Assembly (NCBI RefSeq): GCF_018446385.1
Contig: NC_055988.1
Location: forward strand, 161,150,209-161,214,208
From: Zingiber officinale
Taxonomy: Eukaryota > Streptophyta > Magnoliopsida > Zingiberales > Zingiberaceae
Reading direction: 5' to 3'
Length of the DNA stretch: 64,000 bases
The position numbers and the translations under genes are program-made. Numbering within the stretch: position 1 is the stretch's first letter; each line of letters opens with the position of its first letter. Positions 23,346 through 35,152 of the stretch are shown piece after piece. The notes under the pieces were generated by a model. The model did not search any database. It was not told where the DNA came from and saw nothing but the letters and a program-made list of their open reading frames with translations.

Positions 23346-26028
23346 AGAACCCCACGGTATCCCGCCTTAGTGTTCTCCAGTACTCTTCGTCAAGAAGAAG
23401 GATGATACTCTGAGGTTGTGCATCGATTATAGGCAGCTGAATGCAGTGACTATCAGGAATAAGTACCCCTTGCCACGGATCGAGGATTTATTTGATCAGC
23501 TTAGAGATACATCAGTGTATTCTAAGATTGATCTGCGGTCTGGATATCATCAGCTGAGAGTTAGAGATTCTGATATTCAGAAGACAGCATTTCGCACCAG
23601 ATACGGACATTACGAGTTTTTGGTAATGCCATTTGGGCTTACCAATGCTCCTGCAGTATTTATGGATTTGATGAACCGTATCATTTTGGAGTATCTGGAT
23701 CAGTTTGTGATTGTATTTATCGATGACATATTGATCTATTCGCGTTCCGAGGAGGAACATGCGCAGCACCTTCGCATAGTCTTGGAGACTCTTCGACGGC
23801 ATCATCTGTATGCGAAGTTCAGTAAGGGTGCATTTTGGCTTTCCTCAGTTGGTTTTCTAGGACATGTGGTGTCTAGCCGAGGTATTTCAGTAGATCCACA
23901 GAAGATCGAGGCTATCACTAGCTGGGAGCAGCCGAAGTCAGTCCAGGAGATCCGCAGTTTCTTGAGACTGGCTGGATATTACAGACGATTCATAGAGAGT
24001 TTCTCCAGTATTGCTATGCCATTGACACGTCTGACTAGGAAAGGCGTGAAGTTCACGTGGTCAGAGGCTTGTGAGACCAGCTTCCAGGAGCTGAAGCGGA
24101 GGCTAGTATCAGCACCAGTCTTGGTTTTACCTTCTGGTGATGACGGATTCATACTTTATACAGACGCATCTCTTCAAGGCTTGGGCGCTGTATTGATGCA
24201 GCACGGTAGGGTAGTCTCTTATGCTTCTCGTCAGTTGAAGGAGCATGAGAAGAACTACCCAGTACATGATTTAGAGCTAGCCGCTATTATCTTTGCTTTG
24301 AAGATTTGGCGACATCATCTTTATGGTATTACTTTTGAGATTCTTACTGATCATAAGAGTCTCAAATATATTTTCACACAGAAGGAACTCAATCTCCGAC
24401 AGAGGAGATGGATGGAGTTCCTGAAGGATTATAATTGTACTATTAGCTACCATCCGGGTAAAGCTAATGTGGTTGCTGATGCACTGAGCAGGAAGTCCAG
24501 AGGGACTTTAGCTTGTCACCGAGTTACCGTCACAGACTTGATTCAGGGATTCTCCGAGTTGGGCCTTGAGGAGCAGGGACAGACAGAGCAGGGTATTCTT
24601 GTTACTATGGTTGCTCAGTCGTCGATCAGGATGAGGATTCGAGAGGCCCAGGCCGGAGATCAGCATTTACAGTTCATTAGCAGCCAGATAGCTTCCGGAC
24701 AGCAGACCGAGTTTACACGAGATGACGAGGGTATTGTTTATTTCCGAGGTAGATTATGTGTACCTCAGACTCACCCGGTCATGGAGGAGTTACTTCAGGA
24801 GGCTCATCGCTCTAGATTTGCTATCCACCCAGGCGGGACCCGTATGTATCGGGATTTGAGGCGTTCCTATTGGTGGAACGGTATGAAAAAGGACATCGCG
24901 GAGTTTGTTGCTAGATGTCTTATCTGTCAGCAGGTGAAGGCTGAACACCAGAGACCTGCTGGTTTACTACAGAGGATCCCTATTCCAGAGTGGAAGTGGG
25001 AGCATATTACTATGGACTTCGTGGTAGGATTGCCTAGGACTCGACGAGGCCATGATGCGATTTGGGTAATTGTTGACCGATTAACCAAATCCGCACACTT
25101 TTTAGCGATCCGGAAGACGGATTCTCTGGATCGATTAGCTGAGTTATACTGTCGAGAGATTATCAGATTGCATGGAGTTCCGTTGAGCATTATATCTGAT
25201 AGAGACCCACGGTTCACGTCCCGATTCGGGCAGAGTCTGCAACAGGCCTTGGGCACACAGCTTCGTTTCAGTACGGCATTCCATCCACAGACAGATGGGC
25301 AGACAGAGCGGACTATTTAGACATTGGAGGACTTGCTGAGGTCTTGTGTCATGGACTTCGGAGGCAGTTGGGAGGACCACCTGCCATTAGTGGAGTTCGC
25401 CTACAACAACAGCTATCATTCGGCTATCCAGATGGCACCGTTTGAGGCGTTGTATGGTAGGCCTTGTCGGACACCCATCCTCTGGGAAGAGGTTGGGGAG
25501 GCTCAGTTGGTAGGACCTCAGAGAGCTCAGCAGGATGCAGAGCTGGTTCGCACTATCAGACGGAGGATGTCAGAGGCCCAGGACCGTCAGAAGAGTTATG
25601 CTGATCAGAGACGGAGACCCCTGGAGTACTCCATTGGTGATCACGTATTTCTTAGGGTTTCACCCACGAAAGGGGTGAAGAGATTTGGTCTCCGAGGTAA
25701 GCTATCTCCCCGATATATTGGACCATTCCAGATCTTGGAGAGGATTGGAGCAGTAGCTTACCGTCTGGCGCTACCACCATCTCTAGCTGGCATTCATGAT
25801 GTATTCCATGTATCTATGCTGAGGAGATACGTATCCGATCCGGCACATGTTCTGTCGGATATATCTGTTCTCGATGTTCCGGTACGGATTCTGGACCGTA
25901 GAGAGCGTCAGCTGCGGAACAAGACTGTCCGACTGGTTAAAGTCAGATGATAGCATCATTCTGACGAGGAGGCTACGTGGGAGCTGGAGGATACGATCCG
26001 AGCTCGATACCCCCATCTTTCTACTTGA
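23346..26028 (+). pseudogene. Gypsy B pol: RT, RNase H, integrase, chromodomain
   Basis: Opens abruptly at the RT block [20 protein letters not shown], with an in-frame break near 23413. It holds [22 protein letters not shown] (RT catalytic DD), RNase H with [13 protein letters not shown] and [11 protein letters not shown], the integrase HHCC zinc finger ([27 protein letters not shown]), core residues [34 protein letters not shown], and a C-terminal chromodomain-like segment (RQLRNKTVRLVKVR, EEATWELE). Stops lie at 25318-25320 and 25948-25953. The protease and the N-terminal RT linker are missing, so Pol could not mature without help. Confidence 0.93.
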
Positions 26029-26130
26029 GGTATGTGGGTTAGAGTTTCTTTTCAGCATTTATACGGTTTGGTTATATTTTAGTGTTTGCTGTTAGTTATA
26101 GCGAAATTTGGGGACCAAATTTTTATTAGT

Positions 26131-26139
26131 AGGGGAGGA
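26131..26139 (+). other. Polypurine tract of gypsy B
   Basis: AGGGGAGGA immediately before the 3' LTR start TGTGAGATC. Confidence 0.8.
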
Positions 26140-29100
26140 TGTGAGATCTCGGAAAATTTAAATAAATAGGGTTATTGCAGAAATAGCCTTATAAAATTTT
26201 TCCGGAATTTTTAGAAATTTTCTGGGAATTTTCCGGAGCTCGTACGACGGGTTTTGCGGGGATTAGTTTCGGGTACGGATAAAGCCGAGTTGGGATACCC
26301 GTTTAAATGAGGAAATGGTTATTTATATAATTCCTTTTTCCTTATTTCTTTTCCCCCAAAACTGCCGATCCCTACTTGCCTTCCCCGATCTCCCCTCTTC
26401 CTCTTCCTCTCTCTGTTCTCTCGCGGACGGGCGACGCCGAAGCAAGCCGAGAGCTCCGGTGATCTCCTTCGGCCGGCATCGACGCCTAGTAAGCCCAGAT
26501 CCAGCCGAAGCCTCCTCCTCCTCGCTCTAATCTTTCTGAAGACTCTCACGGGGACGAACCGACGCCGAGCGTGGACGAGTCGACGCCGACGATCGCCGGT
26601 GTAGATCTATCTGCGAAGCTTGGAGAGGTGCCCTAGTCCGGATTTGTGCCACTCGATCGCCGGCGTGGATAAGCTAGCCTTAACCGAAAACCCCTCTTCC
26701 CGATTTGCCTCTTGATTCATCACTGGACACTTGTTGATTCAAGGGTTTAGCTAGATTAGGGTTCTTCTTTTGGAATTGACTCTTTTTGTGCTGGATTCTT
26801 TCCCTGATCGGATTGGTCATCTTCTTGTGGTTGGTTTAGGTTTCGGTTGAAGATGATGGGATCAATCGAGTTGTCGAGCAGAGGCTTGAAGGTTTATTGT
26901 GTGATCTGTGATCTCCAATCTTGTGATTGATCAGTCTTCTCTTTGATTGATTCCGGCCACCACATCCTTGGCAACAGATTAGTACGCTTAAGGTAAGGTT
27001 AGATTATTAATTAGGTTGTTACTTGAATTTGGAATATCCACTTCTTGATGTTATCTTGATCCGAATGGTAGGGGAGAAATCCAGCAGGGAGGTTGTGTTC
27101 TGGAGGTGAGCGATAGGGATCTTGGACCTTATCTTCCTTGCTGCTGATTAAGGTCACGATTAAGGTAAGATTAGGGTGTGTGATCTTTGATTTCCATGGT
27201 TTGATCTACTATTTGATCCAAATGAATCTACCAGTGAGGTGAAGTTCTGGATTGTGAAGTAAACCCAGCAGAGAGGATCAGTAGGCTGTGAGCTGTCCTG
27301 TTTCTGTGGATTTAGAATTGGGTGCTGTGGTGTTCTTGATCCAACATCAACAGGGGCTGTGAGCTTGAGGTATGGTGTAAGGATTTTCGATCTTAGTTGT
27401 AGATCATGGTGTGATTTGAATTCTAGATGATCTTGTTCTAGATTGGAATTAGGGTTTTACTTAGTTATTTATGTGGAGGGATTTTGATACATGTTGTAAT
27501 TAGTTGTTAAATTGCGTAGATGTAATTGTGTAGAATAAATCCAATGAAATAGTTAGGGTTAGGGTAATTAACCCTAATCAACCGTTGGATTTCTAATCTA
27601 ATTGGTGATTAGGGATTAGGTAACTAACCCTAATCGACCATTAGATTTAAATTGGTAAGTTGTGATTGTGGTGATTAGGGTTTTGCCCTAATTTAGTTTT
27701 TAGGAATTTTATTTAGCTATTTCATTTGAATTTAGCTAAATAAAATATATATGTTGTTTGACACAGGACTCTGATTCGAGACGGGCGTCTCGACTTCGGA
27801 TTTGGATTGTACCATCTATTTGAGGCGGGTACCCTTTGACTTATCTTGTTGATATTGTCTTGTGATATGTGCAGTTTATATATGTTTACTAGTAATTGGT
27901 AGATCTTTCTCTTCTCTGGTTATAGTTTATTCTATACCTGTAGGCGATTATTAGCGATTGGTAGTTAGTATATTCCCTGGTTTAGTTACTTGATACTTGA
28001 TACATGTTGCTACGATTAACATCTATACCTTAGTCTAGCATGCTTTTCTTTCTTGCTATGCTTATCTGTGTTCATAGAGATGCATATCTATAGTGCTCTA
28101 CTCTACTGGATTAGTTGCTTTACATGTGTGATACATGCTCTTGGATTCATGATACTTACATCATTGTTATATGTGATGTCTTTGGATTTATGCTTTTTAT
28201 ATCATTGTTATATATACGTTTACCTTTTGGGCACACACATATATGGAGGAGGCTATGTTGGTATGTCATATTGTAGTCGCATGCACCATATCGCATGATT
28301 GCATGCCGGGCGATTAACGACTCCATTATTGTTGAGCTCGTCGGTAGCTCATAGGCTGCACTAACGTGTTTCACCGCATGGGTAGTGGCACGGCATGGGG
28401 TGTGTATGGCGAGCTCAGTAGTGCTCCGGTCCGCTCATGGGTAGTGTGATGCAGCGTGGTAGCACGTCAGGATCCTCATCGCGCATCGGGAGTTGAGAGC
28501 ATTGCGCTCCCTCACTATGTTTGAGGTAGGAGGATAGGTGTACTCAAACAGCATCCCGTCCACTCGGCCACTCTTCAGGGGTGGTGGGTGCACGGTGTCA
28601 CACCCCTACCCACTCGGTCTCACCATTGTGTGTGAGATGGTTGGTCCGGGGTGACCATGTCATATTGCATCATATGCACGGATTGCATTCGTTATGATTG
28701 ATGCATTTTGGTGATTGCATATGATTGACATGCATACAGGATACATGCTTTTGCTCTGACTATTTTTATCTCTGTATGTTGACAGTCAGTTGCCCAAGCC
28801 TCGCAGGTGAGTACAGTTTATTTCAGTTATGCCTCTTCTTATTATTCTTGCTATAGACTGTACTACATGCCTATTGTTGGTTACTGCATTTTATTCAGTT
28901 ATGCATATGTGTTATACTGATAGGAGACTGTACTATAGGCTTTATGGTTTAGGAGGCTGTACCTTAGGATATTATTGGTAGTTATATATTGCTGTACATG
29001 TCTATTGGATTACCTGCTGAGTTCATTGAACTCACCCCGTTTTTATTACCATTTCAGGTTGAGGCCGTCGGAGATATTCCAGTCGCTAGCCCCATTAGCG

Positions 29101-29510
29101 CGAGGATTTTCTTTGTCGGATTTATTCTGCTTTTGCGTCTTATATACTGGTATTGTGGGTTTGTATTGTGGACTTTATGTCGAACCTTTGGGTTTGCTGC
29201 TTTTGTTTTCCGCTGCAGATTTTCACACTACTTCGTGGATTTGTTTTCTTCGTTGTAGTGGAGTATGATGTGTACGTATATCTTTGTTGGTTTTATATCG
29301 TTCTTCCTTATTAAACTACGTGGATTGAGTATATGTTGAGCTGTGTGGAATATTGATATAAACTGCGTGGTTTGTTTCTTATTTGTACTGTATTGTTCCG
29401 GCCGAGTGTGGCCGAGGTATAGATATATGTATACTGAGATTCATATTGTCCGCCGTACAGGGGAGATGCTGCCGAAATTTCTTCGGACAGGGACTACCTG
29501 GGGCGTGACA
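26140..29510 (+). repeat. 3' LTR of gypsy B (3.37 kb)
   Basis: Offset 8016 from the 5' LTR. Only scattered single-base changes are seen over the first 2 kb and the last 0.6 kb. A block at 28310-28880 differs strongly from its partner (20295-20860) in both base changes and insertions, including 'gtcagttgcccaagcctcg', which the 5' LTR lacks. Confidence 0.95.
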
Positions 29511-29515
29511 GATTA

Positions 29516-30107
29516 TGACCAAGCATATAGAGATCTTCCACTATATCTGCGTGAGTTAAGAGTCAGGGATCCTGTAACATATGTGGCACTACACACGAAT
29601 GGGGATAATCAGTTCCAACGTTATTTTTGGGGTTTTGGAGCTTGTAGAAGAGTATTCAGGTCTTATCTTCGCAAATTGATTGGAATTGATGCCACAAACC
29701 TAAGAGGTAAATATCCGGGTGTGTTGTTGATGGCTACATCAATTGATGCTAATGACAATGTCCTCCCAGTAGCCTTTGGAATTGCTAAAGTTGAATATGG
29801 GTCTGCATGAGAGTGGTTTTTGGATCATACGAAGAGATTCTTTGATGTTGATCCAGAGTTAATGAGTATAGTATTAGATAGACATCGCGACATTATATCA
29901 GCAGTTAGAAAAGTCTACCCTATCGCCCATCATGCTTTTTGTTGCCACCACATGTCTTGCAATATGGTAACAGATACTGGCAGTAGGTCAGGTTTAGGCT
30001 TATTTTGGGCAGCAGCTTGAGCAAACACAACACTCCAATTTGATCTCATAATGCAGTCCATGCTTGAAAAACATCCAGATGTTCATAAGTGGCTTCAGAA
30101 CATTGAC
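29516..30107 (+). pseudogene. MULE transposase (MURA), catalytic fragment
   Basis: The DDE region of a Mutator transposase. FWGFGACRRVFRSYLRKLIG leads to the first catalytic Asp (GIDATNLRGKYPG), then ATSIDANDNVLPVAFGIAKVE and the second Asp block VLDRHRDIISAV with CCHHM. A TGA at 29808-29810 stands where a Trp is conserved (before EWFLDH), and another TGA near 30018 interrupts WAAA-ANTTLQFD. Both fit C-to-T decay of methylated DNA. It is cut at 30108-30112 (TSD CCTAA) by a copia LTR. Confidence 0.88.
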
Positions 30108-30112
30108 CCTAA

Positions 30113-32539
30113 TGTTCGTTGGTCCTAGGAAGATCATACCGGTTCCACTGTATAAAAATTTTGTACAAGTATCGAACCTTTCCTAAACAACCTATTGTGT
30201 TCTTTAGAAGTTAAATTAGGAATCGAAAACGGAACTTAACATTATTGATTCCAAAGTTAACTTATCTGTTCTTAATGGTTTAGACTTGGATCACAAGTGG
30301 AACTTAACACTATTGATCCAAATCCACCTACGTTATAAATTTCATTAAATATTAATTTCTAAAATTGGCTTCTAGGACTGCATGGCGAGGCACATGACCT
30401 TCTTGGGTATGGGAGCATCCACCATCGCCTAGACAAAGCCTTTTAAGGAAAGCTAAATTTAATTTCCTTATATAACTCTAGGTTTAACCAAAAAGAACAA
30501 TCGAATCACAAATTCAAAAAATAAAAAAAAAACACAAACTCAAATAACAAATTCAAAAAACTAGAATTTAATGCCTCTTATGTTTGGAATTCTTACAAAG
30601 AAAAATAACTAGCATGATGTGGAAGAAAATTACTAGTTATACCTTTTCTTTATATGCTAATAACTTCGAGATCTTCTGCCGTATTCCTCGCCACCTCTTG
30701 GACGTCGTGTGGGCAACGATCCTCCAAGATGAACACCGCCCAAAAGTCTCTTCCTCCTTCTAGTATTCGGCCACCACCACCGCTAAGGAACGAAAGAGAG
30801 CAAGGGGAAAAGAGAGGGAGAGAGGGCCGACCACAATGAGAAGCTCCACCACGATAATAAGAATTGTTGTCTCATGAGGCCTCCCCTCCCCTTCTTTTAT
30901 ATTACTTGCCCAAGGCAAATAAGGAAAGACTTTTTACAAATAATAAAATCTTCCTCTTGTTTGTCCTTTTCCCCTTTTATTTTTATTTTTCTTTCCTTTT
31001 GATTGAATCAATCACCAAATCATTGACTGGATGATGATTTAATTTGGTCGGCCCCTTGCTTGGGCACCAAGCAAGGGTGGCCGGCCCCTTAAAAAGGAAA
31101 GAAATAACTTTGTAAAAATTTTATAAGCAAAGAAGAAAAACTCTTATAAAATTTTACAAGCTCTCTTTTTAATTTCCTAATGTAGATGTTAAAAAAGGAA
31201 AGTTTTAAAAATTAAAACCAAGTTTTAAAATTTAAAACTTATCTTCTAAAATTTCCTTTTTTTAACATGGTTACAAAAATTTTAATTTTAAAATTTCTCT
31301 TCCTTTTTTCTAAAAACTATGAGGATGGTTAAAAAACGGAAAGTTTTAAAATTTTTAAATTTTCTTTTAAACCATGTGGCCTAATTCAAATAAGGAAAGT
31401 TTTATATTTTAAAATCTCTCTCTTAAACTTGTAGATATCTACAAAGAGAAGATTTTAAAAATTCAAAACACCCCTACTTATTTGAAATATGTGGTCGGCC
31501 CTCTTAATGGAGCATATGGTCAGCCACCTCAAGGAGAATATGGCCGGCCCCTTTGGCTTGGTCACCAAGCCATGGGTCGGCCCCTTCTTGGACACCAAGA
31601 TGAGCTTTTTATGGATGGACTTGAGGCTTTAATGAGGCTATGGCAGGGACCTAGAGAAGAAATTGGTTTTGGCCTTCCGATGAGCTTGAGTATCCCATGT
31701 TCACCGTGAGCACACAACAAGTTAATCAATAATAACTCATTCCACTAGAGAGTTATTATTGCACTACCGCACCAATCCCAAATTACATTATGGGCTCCTT
31801 CTTATCATGAGTGTGTTAGTCTCCCTGTGTTTAAGATAACGAATGCTCACTAATTAAGTAAGTTACTGACAACTCACTTAATTAATATCTAGCTCCAAGA
31901 GTAGTACCACTTAACCTTATTGTCATGTCGGACTAAGTCCACCTACAGGATTTACATGATAATCCTTATGAGCTCCTCTTGGGGACATTATCAACCTAGA
32001 TTACTAGGACACAGTTTCCTTCTATAATCAACAACACACATTATAAATAATATCATTTCCCAACTTATTGGGCCTCTTGATTTATCAAACTAAATCTCAC
32101 CCATTGATAAGTTAAAGAAATAAATACTAGATATATGTGCTTGTTATTATATCAGGATTAAGAGCACACACTTCCATAATAATAAAGGTCTTATTCTTTT
32201 ATTCAGTCAGTATAAAAAGAACTTACATTAAATGGTCCTGCTCAATACACTCAGAGTGTACTAGAGTAATTTTATAGTTAAGATAAACTAATACCAAATT
32301 ACACTACGACTATTCCAATGGTTTGTTCCTTTCCTTCTTAGTCGTGAGCAACTGTTTATAATTTATAAAGAACTAATAACATGATCTTCTGTGTGTGATA
32401 TCACACACCATGTTATCTACAATATAAATTAATTGAACAACTACAGTTAACAAATAAATATAGACATTTGACCAATGTGATTCTTTTATTTCAAAAATAA
32501 ATGTTTACAAAAACTAGGCTTTTAGTATACACTCTAACA
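30113..32539 (-). mobile_element. Copia solo LTR, minus orientation (2.43 kb)
   Basis: Ends are TGTTCGTTGG on the left and CTCTAACA on the right, with the 5-bp TSD CCTAA (30108-30112 and 32540-32544). On the minus strand it starts TGTTAGAGTGTATAC, like the LTRs of the copia element at 39527, so it is the same or a sister family with no internal region. It contains short hairpins at GGCCGGCC-type sites (31045-31085, 31540-31605) and long A/T homopolymer tracts. Confidence 0.9.
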
Positions 32540-32544
32540 CCTAA

Positions 32545-33223
32545 AAGATGGGCTAATGCACACTTTAGTGGCAGAAGGTACACAATGCTAACAACCAATT
32601 GTATAGAGAGTTTAAATGCTTTGTTCAAGGAGATGCATGAACTTCCCATAAACAGGTTAATTGATAATACCAGAAGAAAGATTGCTCAATGGGTCTTTAA
32701 CCGTAGGGAGGAAGTGTCGAAATGGTATGTTGCGTTAACACCTCATTCTACCAAAGAAATGGAATCAAGGAGGGAGAAAGCTAGACGATATAAAGTCCAC
32801 CCCTACTCTCAATCTGAAATGGAAGTAGAGACATGGGGCGCTTCATACATTGTTGATTTGGAGAAAAAATATTGTAACTGCGGAGAGTTTCAAATTTCAG
32901 GATTTCCTTGCTCACATGCAATTGTCGTCATCATTCACCGGAACATGGATACACTCCCATATTATGAACATTATTTTCATTCACAAAATTGGAATGCGAC
33001 ATACATGGATCATATTTACCCCTGTAGAAGCAAGGAATTTTGGCCTAGGGGAGTAACCAACATTATAGTTCTATGTCTCCGTAGCCTTGTGCAACAGGGT
33101 TGGCGAAAGAAGGCAAGGATCGAGTCGAAATATAATGGGAAGGTAAAAGTCAAATGCAGCAGGTGCAAACAACTGGGCTATAATCGGAGGACCTATAGAA
33201 TGCCGCCAACCCCTAGTTCTTGA
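32545..33223 (+). pseudogene. MULE transposase (MURA), C-terminal fragment
   Basis: Follows the catalytic fragment in frame once the solo LTR is discounted. It has the conserved TTNCIESLNALFKE block, a SWIM zinc finger (YCNCGEFQ..FPCSHAI; C-x-C and C-x-H intact), DHIYPCRSKEFW, and a terminal knuckle. In that knuckle (CSRCKQLGYNRRTY) the usual His and last Cys both read Tyr. The stop is at 33221-33223. The SWIM domain is thought to contribute to DNA or protein binding. The frame from 32501 starts inside the LTR, so this is not a separate gene. Confidence 0.9.
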
Positions 33224-33640
33224 CTTAATTGTAAATTGGAGGAGTTGATCCATATGTTTTGTATGCAGTACATACATAGGAATGTAAGAAAAATAATTTT
33301 GGAAAGGGATGTTTCTGTTATATCGTTTTATGTAGTATTTATTTTATGATACAGTGTTATTGTAGGTATGAGAAGTGTAAACCATCACCTGCAAGGCAGA
33401 ATTAATACTTCACACTATATCTCGATTGGGTAAAAAAAACGCGATACCAGTTGTGAATATTCAGAATTATAATAGGTTTAGTATCTCTCTGCATTTCAAT
33501 TTAACAGGAAGGGTTTTGTAATTTCAAAGTCATGTAAATATGTCTTGAAATTTAAATGAGGTAAAACTCAGACAAAGGTATTGTAGTCATCCTTAAAAAA
33601 TAAGATTGGACAGCGGTTCTCGGTCATTGAAAAAGAAAAC
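33224..33640. other. MULE 3' flank of transposase
   Basis: AT-rich sequence after the transposase stop. No gene is recognised. It leads into the inverted ~490-bp repeat array. Confidence 0.5.
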
Positions 33641-35065
33641 AGGACACTATTCCGTGCCAACTGGCACAGAGGCATAACTTCTAATCCATAGTGTATAAAT
33701 TCTGTTTGACACCATATATACCATCTCCCCACCAAGACCTTCATAGGGAACTTGATTTCAGGTAAATCCAAGTAGTTGAGGGTCGTCAATGGATTTTGGT
33801 CAAAACCCACTGATGGACCTAGACACCTCTGTTGTACCTATTTCAGTTCAAGTGGGATTCTGGAATTCCAAGGACTCCATCGGTGCTAGCAAATCATGGT
33901 TTAAAGCTCCATAGGTGTGGTGGCAAGTGATGAAAAAAACAAAGCAGGCACCTTTGAACCTGATATGAGAGCATATCAGGCCCAATGTGGGCCTGGTATG
34001 GTATCCTTTCTTAAAAATTGATACTATCTCCCCCTTTCTATAAACTCAAAATGTGCTACCATGCTCCTTATCAAAAAATCAAAAAAATAAAATTAGAATG
34101 TGCTACCATAGGGTTTAAGTCTATAGCATGACCATAAGTGGAATATGTGCCAACTGGCACGGAGCCACTTCTAATCCATGGGGTATAAATTCTGTTTGAA
34201 ACCATATATACCATCTCCCCACCAAGACCTTCACAGGGGACTTGATTTCAGGTAAATCCAAGTAGTGGAGGGTCATCAGTGGGTTTTGGGAAAAACCCAC
34301 TGATAGACCTAGACACCTCTGATTGTACCCATTTTAGTTCGAGTGAGATTCTGGAATTCCAAGGACTCCATCGGTGCTAGCAAATCATGGTTTAAAGCTC
34401 CATAGGTGTGGTGGCAAGTGATGGAAAAAAAATCAGGCATCGTTGGGCCTGATATGCTTGAATATCAGGTCCAACGTGGGCCTGGTATGGTATCCTTTCT
34501 TAAAAATTGATACTATCTCCCCTTTCTATAAACTCAAAATGTGCTACCATGCTCCTTATCAAAAAATCAAAAAAAATAAAATTAGAATGTGCTACCATAG
34601 GGTTTAAGTCTATAGCATGGTCATAAGTGGAATATGTGTCAACTAGCACGGAGTCATACCTTCTAATCCATGATGTATAAATTCTGTTTGACACAATATA
34701 TACCACCTCCCCACCAAGACCTTCATAGGGGACTTGATTTCAGGTAAATCCAAGTAGGGGATAGCCATCAGTGGGTTTTGGTCAAAACCCACTGATGGAC
34801 CTAGACACATCTGATTGTACCTATTTCAGTTCGAGTGAGATTCTTGAATTCCAAGGACTCCATCAGTGCTAGCCAATTATGGTTTAAAGCTCCATAGGTG
34901 TGGTGGCAAGTGTTGGAAAAAAAAATTCAGTCACCGTTGGGCCTGATATGCTTGAATATCAGACTCAACATGGGTCTGGTATAGTATCCTTTCTTAAAAA
35001 TTGATATTATCTCCCCTTTCTATAAACTCAAAATGTGCTACCATAATCCTTATCAAAAAAGAAAT
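33640..35065 (-). repeat. Array of ~490-bp repeat, three units, reverse orientation
   Basis: Landmark 'ccatatataccatctcccc' recurs at about 33711, 34201 and 34689. Each unit also carries a GTGCCAACTGGCAC-like inverted repeat, a 'tttggtcaaaacccactga' palindrome and a GGCCCA/TGGGCC palindrome (33972-34000, 34440-34490, 34940-34980). The same unit occurs in the opposite orientation at 38350-39526 and 49465-50560. Confidence 0.9.
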
Positions 35066-35152
35066 TAAAATAAAATAAATTGATTCACCATAATTTTAAT
35101 TTACACAAACAGTAAATCATTACAAGAATAGTATATTACAATTGTTCAGTAT

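Larger units (their letters stand above)
18124..29510 (+). mobile_element. Ty3/gypsy chromovirus B, full length
   Basis: An 11.4-kb element with 5-bp TSD GATTA (18119-18123 and 29511-29515), LTRs 18124-21465 and 26140-29510, PBS at 21473 and a purine tract before 26140. Gag and pol keep their order, but gag has several stops and the stretch between the gag zinc knuckle and RT is collapsed at about 23345, removing the protease. RT, RNase H and most of integrase remain open over 634 codons. It is probably a young, non-autonomous copy inserted in the MULE transposase gene. Confidence 0.95.

Noticed and set aside
32501-32544. Start of the 240-codon frame as a separate SWIM-domain gene
   Set aside because: The first codons belong to the inserted copia solo LTR; the frame continues the MURA gene.
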